NCBI GenBank assembly: GCA_964036315.1
Contig: OZ038487.1
Span: 53,845,775 to 53,909,774 of the forward strand
Direction of reading: 5' to 3'
Source: Acanthosepion esculentum
Lineage: Eukaryota; Mollusca; Cephalopoda; Sepiida; Sepiidae
DNA: 64,000 nt
Part shown: in pieces, positions 20,185 to 31,555 of the stretch
Position numbering within the stretch: position 1 is the stretch's first letter
Layout of the letters: each line of letters starts with the position of its first letter
Position numbers and translations under genes: made by a program
Notes under the pieces: generated by a model
Database searches by the model: none
Seen by the model: only the letters and a program-made list of their open reading frames with translations
Told to the model about the DNA's origin: nothing

Positions 20185-20640
20185 TTTTGTTCCTTTTATG
20201 GTAATGGTAATATTAACTGTTCCCTAATAAGAAAACATTTAGCATTCATTGACCAAACAGCATTACTGTCAGTTGAAATTTATAAAAATCTTTTTCTGAA
20301 AACAGTTTTTCAAGAAAATAAATTTCTCATGTTCACTGTTATTGCTTTTTGTAGTAGTGATGGGAGTTTCCTTCCTAGCCTTTTGTTTATGCTAATGTAG
20401 AAACTCAACATCTTAATTATATGATTATTTTCTTTGCATTACATGTGCTATCCATTTTAGTTGCTGCTGCTGTTGAAAGTTTTCAAATGATGTGATTTTT
20501 GTTATTTGTGATTTTGTAGTGCCATTATACAATATCCCACAAGTTTAATTTACTTGAAGCCATCTTTAATTGTTAATCTTAGAAAAAACAGTTCTATACA
20601 TCTGATAGTTTAGATATCTCTGAACAATAAACATTATCCA
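20185..20640 (+). repeat. Repeat R2, copy 1
   Basis: Matches 57515-57975 through its length: GGTAATATTAACTGTTCCCT, GATGGGAGTTTCCTTCCTAG, TTACATGTGCTATCCATTTT, CTTGAAGCCATCTTTAATTG and AGTTTAGATATCTCTGAA. No domain in either strand. Confidence 0.65.
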
Positions 20641-20887
20641 GTGATGTATGTGAAACCTATGAATAGCCACAGTATGCATTCTTTTAATGCTACAGTACTG
20701 CTACGTGTGGGATACACATCTTGGTTGTTATCATATTAATTTTAGTTATTTTCCTTGGCAGAAGTTTGAGATTATGTGTTGCTTTTTTATTTTCATCTTT
20801 TGGGCATGTTAATAGTAGACTGTTTAATAAATAAATAAAATCAGAGCAAATATGTGTATCCATTCAAAATAATGTTTAAACAAACAA

Positions 20888-20890
<3 letters not shown>

Positions 20891-20922
<32 letters not shown>
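20891..20922. repeat. (TA)n microsatellite
   Basis: About 16 TA units. Confidence 0.9.
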
Positions 20923-20925
<3 letters not shown>

Positions 20926-21194
20926 AAATATAGTCTTAAAGTGTACTATATTTATGGGATAAAGTGCTCAATATCAGAGATAGAGCATGGTTCAATATAA
21001 AAGTGAACATAGAAGTCAACACTTAGAGGCGACAGTCTGTTTCATGCTAGATGCAATCATCGGGCCATATATATATATATTTATATAAGAGGGAGTCACT
21101 GTGCAATATGTTGTATTTTTGTGGGGTTAGGGGTGGCACACTAAAAACCTGCCCTGAGTGGCACACTGTCTAGCTGCACCATGCTTGACATGTT

Positions 21195-21400
21195 GATTTT
21201 TTTCAATGGTGATCATGGCTCTCCACAGATTCCTTTTCTTTATTATCTGTATAGGTCATGCATTCTTCACAAAGGTAGTAAAGTGCTATTCTGTTGTTTT
21301 CTGTATTGGCTTGGAATTCAAAGTTTTCTTTCTCTTAAACTGACTGCCAACCAAGGTTAGAAAAAATTTTTGATCAGATATGTAATGTTTTTTCTTAATG
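21195..21400 (-). mobile_element. Decayed SINE-2, minus strand
   Basis: GTGATCATGGCTCTCCACAG at the left, then TGGAATTCAAAGTTTTCTTT and CTGACTGCCAACCAAGGTTA, match the 6385-6660 copy. Confidence 0.45.
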
Positions 21401-21524
21401 CCAGAAATATTAAAATTGGTTAAAATTACACAGTTAATCGGCAGAGTAATGATAATGTCAGTGAAAAGCTGAAACCTTGCATATGTATGTATTGTGTTTA
21501 AATATCTTCCTTTTTTTTTTCATA

Positions 21525-21828
21525 TACTCTGTCCCTTCAGGTTGTGGGTGAGCATGGCACTCCACATCTCTTTGTTCATTGCAGCTCTAAGCAGTATTTA
21601 ATACTTCACCATCATTCATTGTTCCCACCTTTCCATCTATTCACACAGTAATGTGTTTAAGTAGGTAACTGTTTCTCTTGCTTTCAATATGTCCTATGTG
21701 TGTTAAATTCTCCAAGCTCTCTTTTCTCATTATATGTTCCAGAAATTTCAACTATTTCCTTCTGATTTTATGTATAAGTGTTCTTTTAGTTTCCATGTGA
21801 CACAGCTCTTTGACAGTACATTGGAATA
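21525..21828 (-). mobile_element. LINE-A tail, downstream half of a split copy
   Basis: The minus strand carries METKRTLIHKIRRK and the LINE-A 3' end. Its upstream continuation lies at 22325-22425, beyond an opposite-strand LINE-A insertion. Confidence 0.65.
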
Positions 21829-21829
21829 G

Positions 21830-22322
21830 AGAAATATCCCTTTCAAAAGCTAAACGAAGTATTAAGAAACAGGAACATTTCATTAGAAACAATGATGAAC
21901 TGCTACATAATATCAGACCTCCTATATGGCTGTGAATGCTGGACAATTTCCTCACAGATGAAGAAAAGACTTCAGGCAAGAGAAATGTGGTTCTGCAAAA
22001 GGATACTGAGAATACCATAGATGGAGCATGTAAGCACTTAGAAAGCTTTAAGGAAACGCTAAAGAAAATGGACACTAATACTTACAATGAGAAAGAAAAA
22101 CTGAAAGTTTTAGGACACCTACTGAGAAAAGAGGATTTGGAGAATTTAACTCGCATATTAAAGGCAAAAAGGAGCAGAGGAAAATATCAAATAACCTATT
22201 TAATGACAGAATAGTGACTGGGAAGGATATTAAGAAGATAAGTATTACTTAGAGCTGCAAAGGATAGGAAATTGTGAAGAGCCTTGCTTACCCACATCTT
22301 GAAGGAACATGCGCATAAAAAG
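21830..22322 (+). mobile_element. LINE-A tail inserted head-on into another LINE-A
   Basis: The plus strand encodes LLYGCECW-like sequence near 21930, MKKRLQAREMWFCKRILRIP with one break, then KLKVLGHLLRKEDLENLTRI, and ends with an HILKEHAHKK-like stop region. It splits the minus-strand copy exactly between EYVSN and METKRT. Confidence 0.65.
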
Positions 22323-22324
22323 AA

Positions 22325-22425
22325 GTTGCTTACATATTCAGTCCATGGTATTCTCAGCATCCATTTATCAGTTATGACCTCTGTTGCATTGAGTCTCTTC
22401 TTCATCTGTAAGGAAACTGTTCAGC
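22325..22425 (-). mobile_element. LINE-A tail, upstream half of the split copy
   Basis: The minus strand reads MKKRLNATEVITDKWMLRIP, then WTEYVSN, and resumes at 21828. Confidence 0.6.
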
Positions 22426-22569
22426 TTCATCACAAATCCTGTAATCCATTCAGGTCATACGGGCACTATAAGTACTACAGCCATCACTGCAGTGGTGTCT
22501 CTTGGGTAAGGTAGTCTGATAGAACCCATTCCTATTCAGACTGCTTTTGAATTCAGTTTTACTTTTTTT

Positions 22570-23110
22570 TCTTTGATCATATCACCCAGTGTAAAGCAGT
22601 AGAGTCACTAAGGCATAAGGGGTTACTGAGTGTGAAAGGAAAAGAAAAACGAGAAACATTATTAAGGAGAAATTACAATAGAAGAGTAATATAGAAGACA
22701 GTAGATAACAACTGACATTGCATTTAAATTTTTGAAGATCAAATTTGGCTGGCAAGCATATTGCTGGAAGAGGGTTCAACAATCAAGAAGTGCTAGAAAA
22801 GAAACTGTTCAGATAGAACTTATGATTACCAACTCAACTGTGAATTGATGAGGTCTTGCTGCCAATCTAGTACTGCACTTAAATTCATAAAGTCTAGGTA
22901 CCATAGCAAAATGTTCATTCAAAGAGTTACCATGAAAATATTTATAGAAAAGGCATAGGGAAACTACAAAGTGGTGGTGAGAAAGTTACTGAAACCGAGA
23001 TGCCAGGTCAGAACCAATAATATTGCTGATTCTTTTTTCAATTTTTATTAAGAATCTCTAAATACACAGCAGGAGCAGCAGACCAGTTGTGACAGCAATA
23101 TTCAAAGCAT
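22570..23110 (-). mobile_element. LINE-B 3' part
   Basis: On the minus strand this has an ICNAIG/ISNIIG-like region, the EFKCSTRLA region and the TTTAAATGCAATGTCAGTTG segment, then the 3' end beside 22570 (GGTGATATGATC read on the minus strand). Stops and indels are frequent. Confidence 0.65.
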
Positions 23111-23159
23111 AGATAGATGGTAGACTTGTAAATATGTAAGATAGATTCGGAGACATCAA

Positions 23160-23335
23160 GAAAAGAGAGCCCAGTCTGCCCTGCTGTTTAACTCATAGCT
23201 AGAGGAAAATAGATGCATAACTTTTCCAAGGGCATTAATATGAAGTGAATGGAACAGAATCAAGTGGACCTTGAACTCGGCATGCTTAATTCACTTTCTG
23301 CACTGATAATTGCATCACTACCATTAAACACTACT
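23160..23335 (-). mobile_element. Decayed tRNA-type SINE
   Basis: GAGCCCAGTCTGCCCTGCTG, then TTTCCAAGGGCATTAATATG and AGTGAATGGAACAGAATCAA follow the SINE body of 35373-35654. The tRNA-like head lies at the right end with a weak B box (ACCTTGAACTC on the plus strand). Confidence 0.6.
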
Positions 23336-23339
23336 GTGA

Positions 23340-24210
23340 TTATTCATTTTTTAACCTGTTCTTATAAACTGCTCAATATAGGTAAGCATTAGCATGAATG
23401 TTTAGACATATTCGTTCAGTCTACCCTGTTATATCACAGGCCATATAAACAGCTACTTAAATTATAAAATAATTTTATTTTAAATAAGGTACAGATAAAT
23501 TTAAGGTCACAAGAAATGTTTGAGTAAAATCAACTCAGTGAAACTGTTTTTTAAGAACAGTTTTTACAACAACTTATAAAAGAAAAAACAACTAGAATTA
23601 TTTTGATGGTGAAAGATATCTTTAAGTCTATTAATTATCAAACAAATGGCATTCAATAACTCTCCATCCCATTCCCCATTTCTTTCCCAGGGTATACATT
23701 TGTATAATCATTTATACAGAATATATGTGTATGTGTACCTGTGTAATTATATTTAAGTATCTATTGACAATGCTTTCAGGATAATTTGCTTGTGTTCAAA
23801 ATAGTCATACATCAAAAACAGACCAAATTAATAAAATACTTTCTAAATTTTCTTGTCAAGATTATATATTAAAAACATTAATTTGTGAAATGTCTCATTC
23901 TTTTAATCTTACACTTTATCTATATACATGTACATATGTGAGCGTATGTGTGTTCATTGAGCTAGGTATACTTAGTCAACAGTCTAATTATTTTCACCTG
24001 TAAGTAAACTTGAAAGATGACAATAATTATGAAGAATATACTCAGAAGTAAATTACTTTAGATAAAGAAACTACAAATTCTGATTGGTTTTATTAATATT
24101 TCCAAGTTTATTTATTATTCCCATCCAAAGAACATTCCAGTCTCAAATCAATTTACTTTTGTGCTATTGAATTTTTATTGTTTCAATAAACTAATCTATC
24201 CAGACCCAGA
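23340..24210. other. No recognised feature
   Basis: AT-rich, nothing supported. Confidence 0.45.
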
Positions 24211-24217
24211 TTCTATA

Positions 24218-24285
24218 AGCAACATTGAGCTTGGTCAGTACCTAGATGAGTGACTGCTTGGGAATAACTGGTGGTGTAAGCTTGG
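24218..24285 (+). ncRNA. 5S rRNA-derived fragment (3' half), degenerate
   Basis: AGCAACATTGAGCTTGGTCA, then GTACCTAGATGAGTGACTGC and TTGGGAATAACTGGTGGTGT aligns by eye to the 3' half of eukaryotic 5S rRNA (AGCAACGTCG, GTTAGTACTTGGATGGG, TGACCGCCTGGGAA, TGTAGGCTT), including the box C promoter region. The 5' half is not visible and substitutions are many, so this is a pseudogene or a 5S-derived SINE head. A tRNA-like A box follows at once. Confidence 0.65.
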
Positions 24286-24370
24286 ATGAGCAGTTGGTGT
24301 AATGGATAATGGCTCAGTTGGGTTCATTATATGCACTTAAATGAATAAAATAAATAAGTTAAACATGAAC
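24286..24370 (+). mobile_element. tRNA-like SINE head fused to 5S-derived sequence
   Basis: GCAGTTGGTGTAATGGATAA, then TGGCTCAG resembles the A-box region of the window's tRNA SINEs (compare 52258 and 61995), and TGGGTTCATTATATGCACTT resembles the part after their B box, so an internal deletion is likely. It ends in an ATAAAATAAATAAG tail. Confidence 0.45.
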
Positions 24371-24399
24371 TTCAAACATTGATCTTATGCCACGCTTTT

Positions 24400-24605
24400 T
24401 TTTTTTTATAGTCATTTCACATGAGAAAGGCAATAAAACCACTAATACACAAGGGGTTAGTGAATGTAAAAAAAAGAAGAAAAATGTTATTAAAAAGTGA
24501 GAACAATAAAAGAAGAGGAATCAAGAAGACAGTAGAATGTATGGATGCCCACTGTTGCAACATTAGAGTAGTGGCATTGATTAAGTTAGAAACCTGTAAT
24601 TAATA
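24400..24605 (-). mobile_element. LINE-B 3' fragment
   Basis: CATTTCACATGAGAAAGGCA, then ATAAAACCACTAATACACAA and GGGGTTAGTGAATG is the reverse complement of the LINE-B 3' end. Beyond it, the antisense of the tail is poorly preserved. Confidence 0.6.
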
Positions 24606-24609
24606 CCAG

Positions 24610-26050
24610 ATTTTTTTTTTGATTTTTTTATTATCTATACCTGGATTTGCAGTGGGTATTAATAGTTTATCAACTGTACTTTTTCATGAGGTACAAGAAA
24701 GATGGACACTTTTTCCAAATAATCTTATCAAAAACACAAATCAGTATGTCATCAGATCCCAAGGCAACATTTGATAAAAGTAATCATTATTTAGTCATCA
24801 CGAAAGTGATGTTATCTATTAATCAAATTTGCTTTCAACTAGATGATTTTTCCTACCTCCATCTTGAAATAACCTTTGACCAGACACACACACTCACACA
24901 GATTGTTGTCCCCCACCCCTGGATGTTTTAGTCAAATAGGATTATTATTATGTTGTATAAGTCGTCATCAGATTACTATTTCAATAAAGTGTCTAATAAT
25001 GAAGAAAACCAGACAAACATTTGTCACTCAAATTTTTCAATTATACTCATTGGAGTGATAACAAAAATTCATTTTTGAAAATTTTGATCAATATAAGGTA
25101 TTCTATTCAAAGATTGCTCGATGATGCAAACCTCTGAGAAAATTTGAAGTATGCATTCTTTTTCTATAATGATCAAACTAACAAAGATAAAAACAACAGA
25201 GTCTGAATAATAATACCTAATATAAAAATAACCATATTTTATTTTATTATTAGTATAATATTATAAAAGCTGGAGAGTTGAAAACAACAAAGATGATGAT
25301 AAATATCTGAATAATTCATACAATAATATGTTTCTATAGTAAAACTTGAAACAAACCAACTTTTGCATCACTCAAAAACACTGCACAAAATAGTATACAA
25401 ACCTAACTAAAAACTAGATTTTGAATTCATTTTATTAATAACTTATTAATATATATCTTATTAAATTTTGGTTGAGTTTTTTTTTTCACTTTGCACTTGT
25501 GGAGGCTGGCACAGAATGTTGGTTTTTACGTTTGAAATGAAAGTGTTGTATAGCCCCTCATTCTAGGGAGGTCTTGGATTGATATTCGATAATAAAATTC
25601 CATTCTTCTTTCATGGCCGGTGATTGCTAGATGTTTTGAGTCCAGAGATAAATGAACTTCAACACGGGGAATTCTAACTTAACTATTCTATTAACGTTGA
25701 TGTATACCTCTTCTAACTATCAAGTGGGGTCGTTCTCCCTCCACTGGGGAGCCGTTTCAGACACAAAAGAAAACATGTCTACATTGTTTGATGGTTAAGA
25801 TTTGACTCCCTGAAACCTTTCTCCTATCTCCTTTCCCATGCTAGCTCAGCCAATCAAAATCAACTTCCCATATTATGGCTTGTATCTGACCCCAAAGGTC
25901 AACATCCAGAAGTCACAGGACAGATACAATTCCTCCTAAAAATAATAGTCTGCTAAACTATTATTTAATAAGAGAACAATGAGAAAATATTGTTTTGGAA
26001 GTTTTCTTTTCTTTTTTATGAATGCAAATTGTATCCTTCTTGTGCAACAT
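24610..26050. other. No recognised gene
   Basis: AT-rich, with a GC-richer block at 25495-25960 (for example GGTCGTTCTCCCTCCACTGG, then GGAGCC). No protein or known repeat could be assigned. Confidence 0.4.
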
Positions 26051-27410
26051 AGTTTTTTGGGTTTTTTTTACAGTAAGGTTTACCCTTTACAAGGCCCAGG
26101 AGCCACTCAAGGTAGAAGATTACATTAGGTGGCCATTTGTGTGTATAGGAGTGGAAGATATTGTTTAACCCTAGCTTTAAGATTGTATTGATCAGGAAAA
26201 CAACTTGTTGGGAGTCAGTTTCACAGAGCAGTGGTTCACAGGAAGAAGCTGCTCGAGTGGAACTTACTTCTCACTCATGGAATATGGAGAGAATGTGGAT
26301 GGTTTGCATCTATGTAAGTGGCATGGTGTGTTCTTGCTGTGAAGGTTTGACTTAACAGAACCAGGGAATGTAGTTCATCTGAGCACTTTCTGTAGAAGTA
26401 GCTGTCTGTGGGAGAGAGGTTGAAGAGTGGAGAATAATTCATTGCCCACAATGACTCAGAGACACTTTTGAACACTATCAAGGCTGGAGAGTACTTCATT
26501 TTTGGCTTGATTTAGGTCTTGTAAAGTTCGAGGATAGCAGGAGGAGTCAGGTACTTACTGGAGTGGTACAGAGAGCTGACCATTTTACCTTCATCCTTAA
26601 CAGTGGATTGTATATATGAGTTCCACTTGAGACTGGGTGTGTGTCTGAGACCCAACAGTCTTTCAAGGCATGGGGCTTCCCCGAGAGGACATCCATTCAT
26701 CCTGATTGATGGTAGTTTGGGGTCAGACTGGCAATGATGGTATGTAACTAGCTTGGTCTTTGAGGCATTGAAGGTAATCAGCCAGTTTTTACCCCATTGG
26801 GTAGTTTGTGCAAGATTGGAAGAGAGATCATTCGCCACTCTCTGATCATCGAGAGTTTTAGAAGTGTGCCCATATATAGTCTTATCATCGTCATAGATGT
26901 TTACAAGTGATCTAAGTATATTCTTAAGCAGATCATTTAGGTAGATCACAAAGAGGGTTGATCCAAGGAGTGATCCCTGGTGATGCCTGTGTTAACCACT
27001 AGGGCTTTGGAGGACTGGTCATTAATAACTACCTTCAGGGACCTACTTGTTCGGAAGGATTTTATAATCAAGAAGACCCTTCCAGTGATTCCATAACTGG
27101 AGAGCTTGTGTAGTAAGCCATTTACCCACATCATGTTGAAGGCTTTTGAGATATCTAGTGCTATAGTCTTCAATGTGTGTTTATCAACAAGGGCCCCACC
27201 AATTCTGTGAGTGATGGTAGTTAGGATATCAGCAGTGGATCAGGCCAACCAAAACCGGTATGACTCATTGCTGAAGATTATGGTACATTAAAACAGAGAG
27301 GGATACCTCCTACTTTGTAGCAGGCAGTCATCCTGATTAGTTCTTTGGTGATTTAAGGTGTGAAAGAGAACTAACCTTGAAGCTCTCTTTTCCTGGGTTG
27401 ATAGTGAGGT
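26050..27410 (-). mobile_element. LINE-C (jockey/CR1-like), RT and tail
   Basis: The minus strand encodes the second half of a non-LTR reverse transcriptase: STADILTTITHRIGGALVDK, ALDISKAFNMMW (palm motif AF..VW), GLLHKLSSYGITGRVF, a worn PQGS region, then YLNDLL, NIYDDDKTIYG (the catalytic F/YADD box with the alanine replaced by aspartate), FNASKTKLVTYHH, LGLRHTPSLKWNSYI and YHSSKYLTPPAILELYKT. The tail KCSDELHSLV and FTARTHHATY follows. Stops and frameshifts break it. The 3' end near 26050 is shared with the copy ending at 36034. Confidence 0.85.
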
Positions 27411-27413
27411 CAG

Positions 27414-27827
27414 TTAGTAGTTAGTGAGTGTTTGTAGGTTTGTCCTTTGGTTTGTTACAGGGCTTTCCCTCTTTTTTTGATTATTGAAGTATCTGGTTTT
27501 AGAAACAAAGCTAGCTGGTTGACTCATCCTTAAGGATGTTGGCAGTTTATGTTGATGAGATAATAAGTCGGCGATACTTTCAGAGGTTTCAAGAAATATT
27601 TGTATTTTGATTATTAAACTTTTCCTACTTTTCCTACTACTACTACACACTAATGCTCTTGGGAAAACAAGAATCCACTTCTGCTTGAGTGTCAGATCAG
27701 AGGTTACTTCTTGCTGCCAATACTCTATAACCAAGTACAATTTCTTACTCAGAGAGAAGATAAGCACAGCTCTACACTGGCATTGAGATCTTATCAATTT
27801 ACAATTTAGGTGGCTAGATGTATCCAT
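27414..27827 (-). other. Unrecognised 137-residue minus-strand frame upstream of LINE-C
   Basis: An open frame on the same strand as LINE-C, serine- and lysine-rich. Its first bases (GATACATCTAGCCACCTAAA, then TTGTAAATTGATAAG) also match the antisense of the LINE-B tail at 49.08 kb. It is probably a patchwork of LINE remnants, not a gene. Confidence 0.35.
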
Positions 27828-28000
27828 AAACTGTATGCTAAAAGTTTCTAAACTATAAACTATAGTTACTTGAGAAAACCCTCACTCTCTCTCTTTCATT
27901 TTCCGTGAACTATGACCATGTAAGCTCTCGCAGAAGATTGTGTTTTCCCCTTTGTGGTGGGTGCTATGCTTTTCCTTGGGAAGACACCATGAACATTATG

Positions 28001-28018
28001 CACACACACACACACACA
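28001..28018. repeat. (CA)n microsatellite
   Basis: Nine CA units. Confidence 0.85.
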
Positions 28019-28133
28019 TTTATGTATGAACATACTTTGAAACACTAACTCTTTACATTCATAAATACACACTCTAATTATGTCTATTGTAAATCCTTTT
28101 GTTGTCTAATACATGTATTTGTTTTACATGTAT

Positions 28134-29398
28134 TAGGTCATCCATAAGTTCTGTCCGAATTTTAACTTTTTGTTAAAATGAACAAAATTTAAAGAGTATT
28201 TTATAATGTCTAATGGATCTGAACATTATTTTTATGTCTAGATGCATTTAAACTGATCAAATTTTATTTCAGAGAACAATAAAATTAAATTTTGTTTGAT
28301 TAAAACCCTGCTAACATGAAAGTACCCAAGAATCATGTGAGGCACATAATGCTTTATGAGTTCAAGAAAAGAAACTCAGCAGCCGAAGTGGCTAGAAATA
28401 TTCACTCAGTTTATGGAGAGGAATGTGTGAATGAAAAAACTTGCAGAAGATGGTTTGCAAAATTCAGAGGTTAAGATGAAGATCAAACCGGACGTCCAGT
28501 TGAGTTTGATGAAAAGCTTCTTGAAGCAGCCCTTGAAGAAAATCCTGCTTTATTAGTTGAGGAATTGGCAGTGGTTCTCAGTTCAAACCATATAACTGTT
28601 CATCATCATCTTCAACAACTTGGAAAAGTTCCTAAACTTGGAAAATGGGTGCCTCATGAATTGTCTGAAAACAACCTCAAATCCAGAGTTGACATCTGCT
28701 CTTCTCTCCATTCTCGCCAACTTGTTTCACCTTTTTTGGATAGACTTGTGTCTGGTGATGAAAAATGGATCTTTTATCGAAAATGTTAAGCGTCGTAAAC
28801 AGTGGCTTGGTAAAGGGGAAGGACCCCAGCCACAGCTGAGAAGGGAAATTCATGGGCAAAAGGTTCTTCTTTCAATCTGGTGGGATTGCCAAGGAATAAT
28901 CCACTTTGAATTCTTACCACCTAATGCAACAATTAATGCTCAAATATACTATTAGAGCATTTGAACCAAGCTTTGAGGAAAAAAGACCTGCTCTAGTGAA
29001 TCGAAAATGGGTGATGTTTCATCAGGACAATGCGCAACCACACACAGCAAGAATCGCGTCACAAAAGATCGAAGAACTTGGTTGGGGGAAAATTCCTCAT
29101 CCACCTTATTCTCCCGACCTTGCTCCTTCAGACTACCATTTGTTTCGTAGCTTACAGAATCATTTGGAAGAAACAGCTTTTGTAACACAGGAAGAGGTTA
29201 AAACTGACGTTTGTGAGTTCTTTGAATCAAAGCCAAAAGAATTTTACAGTAATGGGATTAGTAAGCTTGTTAATAGATGGAAGGAAGTCATAGATAATCA
29301 GCGAAAATACATTGTTTATTGAATCTGTAATTAAATGTAACATTTGGTCACTTGTTTTCTTTATTCAAAATTCAGACAGAACTTATGGGAAGACCTGA
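28134..29398 (+). mobile_element. Full-length mariner transposon, inactive
   Basis: About 1265 bp, the usual mariner size. The ends are inverted repeats of about 28 bp: left AGGTCATCCATAAGTTCTGT, right (reverse complement) AGGTCTTCCCATAAGTTCTG, flanked by TA/TTA-type target sequence. The transposase gene lies between in the same orientation. The two ends differ by a few bases, so the copy is not very recent. Confidence 0.9.
28316..29322 (+). pseudogene. mariner transposase, D34D type, three breaks
   Basis: Cut-and-paste transposase. The start is the ATG at 28316 giving MKVPKNHVRHIMLYEFKKRN, a paired-type helix-turn-helix N-terminus. An in-frame TAA at 28472 falls after CRRWFAKFRG, just before DEDQTGRP, where a few residues also seem lost. 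The frame continues through GKWVPHEL and the first catalytic aspartate in SGDEKWIFY, shifts near 28785 to NVKRRKQWL and SIWWDCQGIIHFEFLP, and shifts again near 28940. The third block holds HQDNAQPHTA (second aspartate) and PPYSPDLAPSDYHLF (third), ending at 29322. All three acidic residues survive but no single frame can give an active protein. Confidence 0.92.
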
Positions 29399-29399
29399 T

Positions 29400-30510
29400 A
29401 TATTGGTTTCTTGTTGTTTTCTGTTACATTTTGTTTTGGTTGGACTCGTCTTTATTCCACCACATTTTTGTAGTGACCTTTTTATTGAAGGAGTTCAACA
29501 TGTGTTCATATCACAACACGTAAAAAATCCACAGTCCACTACAAGTGGAATGTGCAAGATGATTTTCAGGATAAATGTTTCTACTCTTAGAATTTCAAGC
29601 TAAAATTTCTCGTTTCTTTTTCTCTTATATTCCATAAAAGAAATTCTTTTTCTCTTATATGCTATGAAATTTCTCATTTTTTTTTACTTTTTTATACCAA
29701 GTAAACAAAACCAGAGCTAGAAATAAAACCTGCCTAACAGAAAGAAATAACTTCAAACATAAGAATTTAAGTAAAACTCAAATATCATTCATTTACCTAT
29801 TAGATTTTCTTTAGAATCAAAATAAATATTAAAATGAATGATGACTCAAGAACATGTACTGGGTAAATATAATCTTTATAGTAATAAGAAAAATTGATAC
29901 AAAATGGGAAAAGTAGATGAACTTAAAGAACTAAAGAAAAAAGTATCCAAAAAGAAAATGGATATATTTTAGCATTTTATTGTAGCTTCTAATTTTTGTT
30001 CCAATCATAAGTAAACTTAATTGCTCAGAACAGTCATTAGTCATTTTAAAAGTCCTATAAAACTTTGAAACTAAGAAGCAAACCTTCTAAGGTTACTTAT
30101 TGTCAGTAGCAGTCTCTTTACGGCAAAGAAAATTTGTCTGATTTCTCATTATAACAAATTAATACAGCTCGACTTTTCTGGAGCTAATATATTTTTCTGC
30201 TTTATAATATCTTCTCTCTAATTCGATAAAGCCAAAATATGTGCCAGTCTTTTCAGTGGTGCATTCAAAAATGCCATCTTACTAATTATAAGAATATCTC
30301 AATCTTATTTTCTTATCTTATTTTTCTTCTGTTTCTTTTAAGATGAAATAAACAATATTTCATGATGAAGGTTTTGTCTTATTCCGATATGCAAAATACG
30401 TAAGACCCTTTCAGGAAATTAGAGAGTAAAATGGTAGGGGGATAAATATATGAAAAAGTGACATTTTCTTTGTCTTGTCCATCAATAATATTCACTTAAG
30501 AGCTTAAATA
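29400..30510. other. No recognised feature
   Basis: AT-rich; a short duplication of TCTTTTTCTCTTATAT near 29610-29660 only. Confidence 0.5.
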
Positions 30511-30516
30511 ATTTAT

Positions 30517-30548
30517 ATACACACACACACACACACACATATATATAT
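30517..30548. repeat. Compound (CA)n(TA)n microsatellite
   Basis: About 11 CA units and a short TA run, followed by GTATGTATGTGTG-type sequence. Confidence 0.9.
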
Positions 30549-30559
30549 TTGTCTGTGAG

Positions 30560-31550
30560 TGTATGTATGTGTGTTTATGTATAGGTATATTTAAGTTTAT
30601 ACATATATATTTGTACACAGTTTTGTTTTCTCTTTCTAAAAGTATTAGGATTTTTATTGGTATTGTTATTTTCTTATACAATTTTGCCATTATTATCCGA
30701 GATGGACGTGGGCCAATGTTTGTGATTAAATGTTTATAGTCTACAGCACAGATACAAAGCCCCAATAATTACGGCAATCATCTCCAATCATAACTTTTAA
30801 TCAGTTCAAGTTGTAAATAATGTGTTTTGCGCCTTTGTTGTCAAAGCAAGTTTTGATCAGATTATATTTTTGCTAATAGTGTTTGGAAAGCTATTTTATT
30901 CTTGTTCTTGAAACAAAGGAGATGTTTGTTGCTTTTAAACTAACACAAGCTTCCTGGATTGAGTGGAATAAGGATTTGAAAATAGGACTAAATAATTTGT
31001 TAGTTGTTGCTTTTAACTCCGATTTCCAAATGAGGGAAACCACTTTTAAGTGTAGTCAAATATACATTCTCTTTTTAGTCTGGGAAACCAGTTTCAAATT
31101 AAGCATGTTTTATCATTAGTCCATTGACTTGAAAATGATTTCCCTGATTTAAATGGGAATCCAGGTTTGACTCCAGTCAGGAGACACATTCTTTTTATTA
31201 TGACTTTTGATCTCTAGACCAGTACTTATTATTACACTGTTTAAAAAATGTGAGATCTACTCAGATATGTGTATTCACTGAATGTAATATTTATAGTTAT
31301 AAGATATAATTCCAGATTAAAATTCTATTTATTGCTTAAATGCTAAATTCCAGTTTTTGTTTTCCAAAATAAATAAACTGTTCATTTGAATTAATGCAAG
31401 TTGTTTGATTGCTTTGTTTTATACGACTTATCAACCCTCTGTGGGTTATGTAAGCTTGAAACATATTTTGGATTGTAAGAATATCTTCTTTTTTCATTGT
31501 GAATGAATATATTGCATTCACTATTCAATAATAAAACAATTTTTTTTTTA
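30560..31550. other. No recognised feature
   Basis: AT-rich, no supported frame or repeat pair. Confidence 0.45.
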
Positions 31551-31555
31551 GAATA

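Noticed and set aside
26161..26355. 64-residue plus-strand frame
   Set aside because: Antisense to the LINE-C tail.
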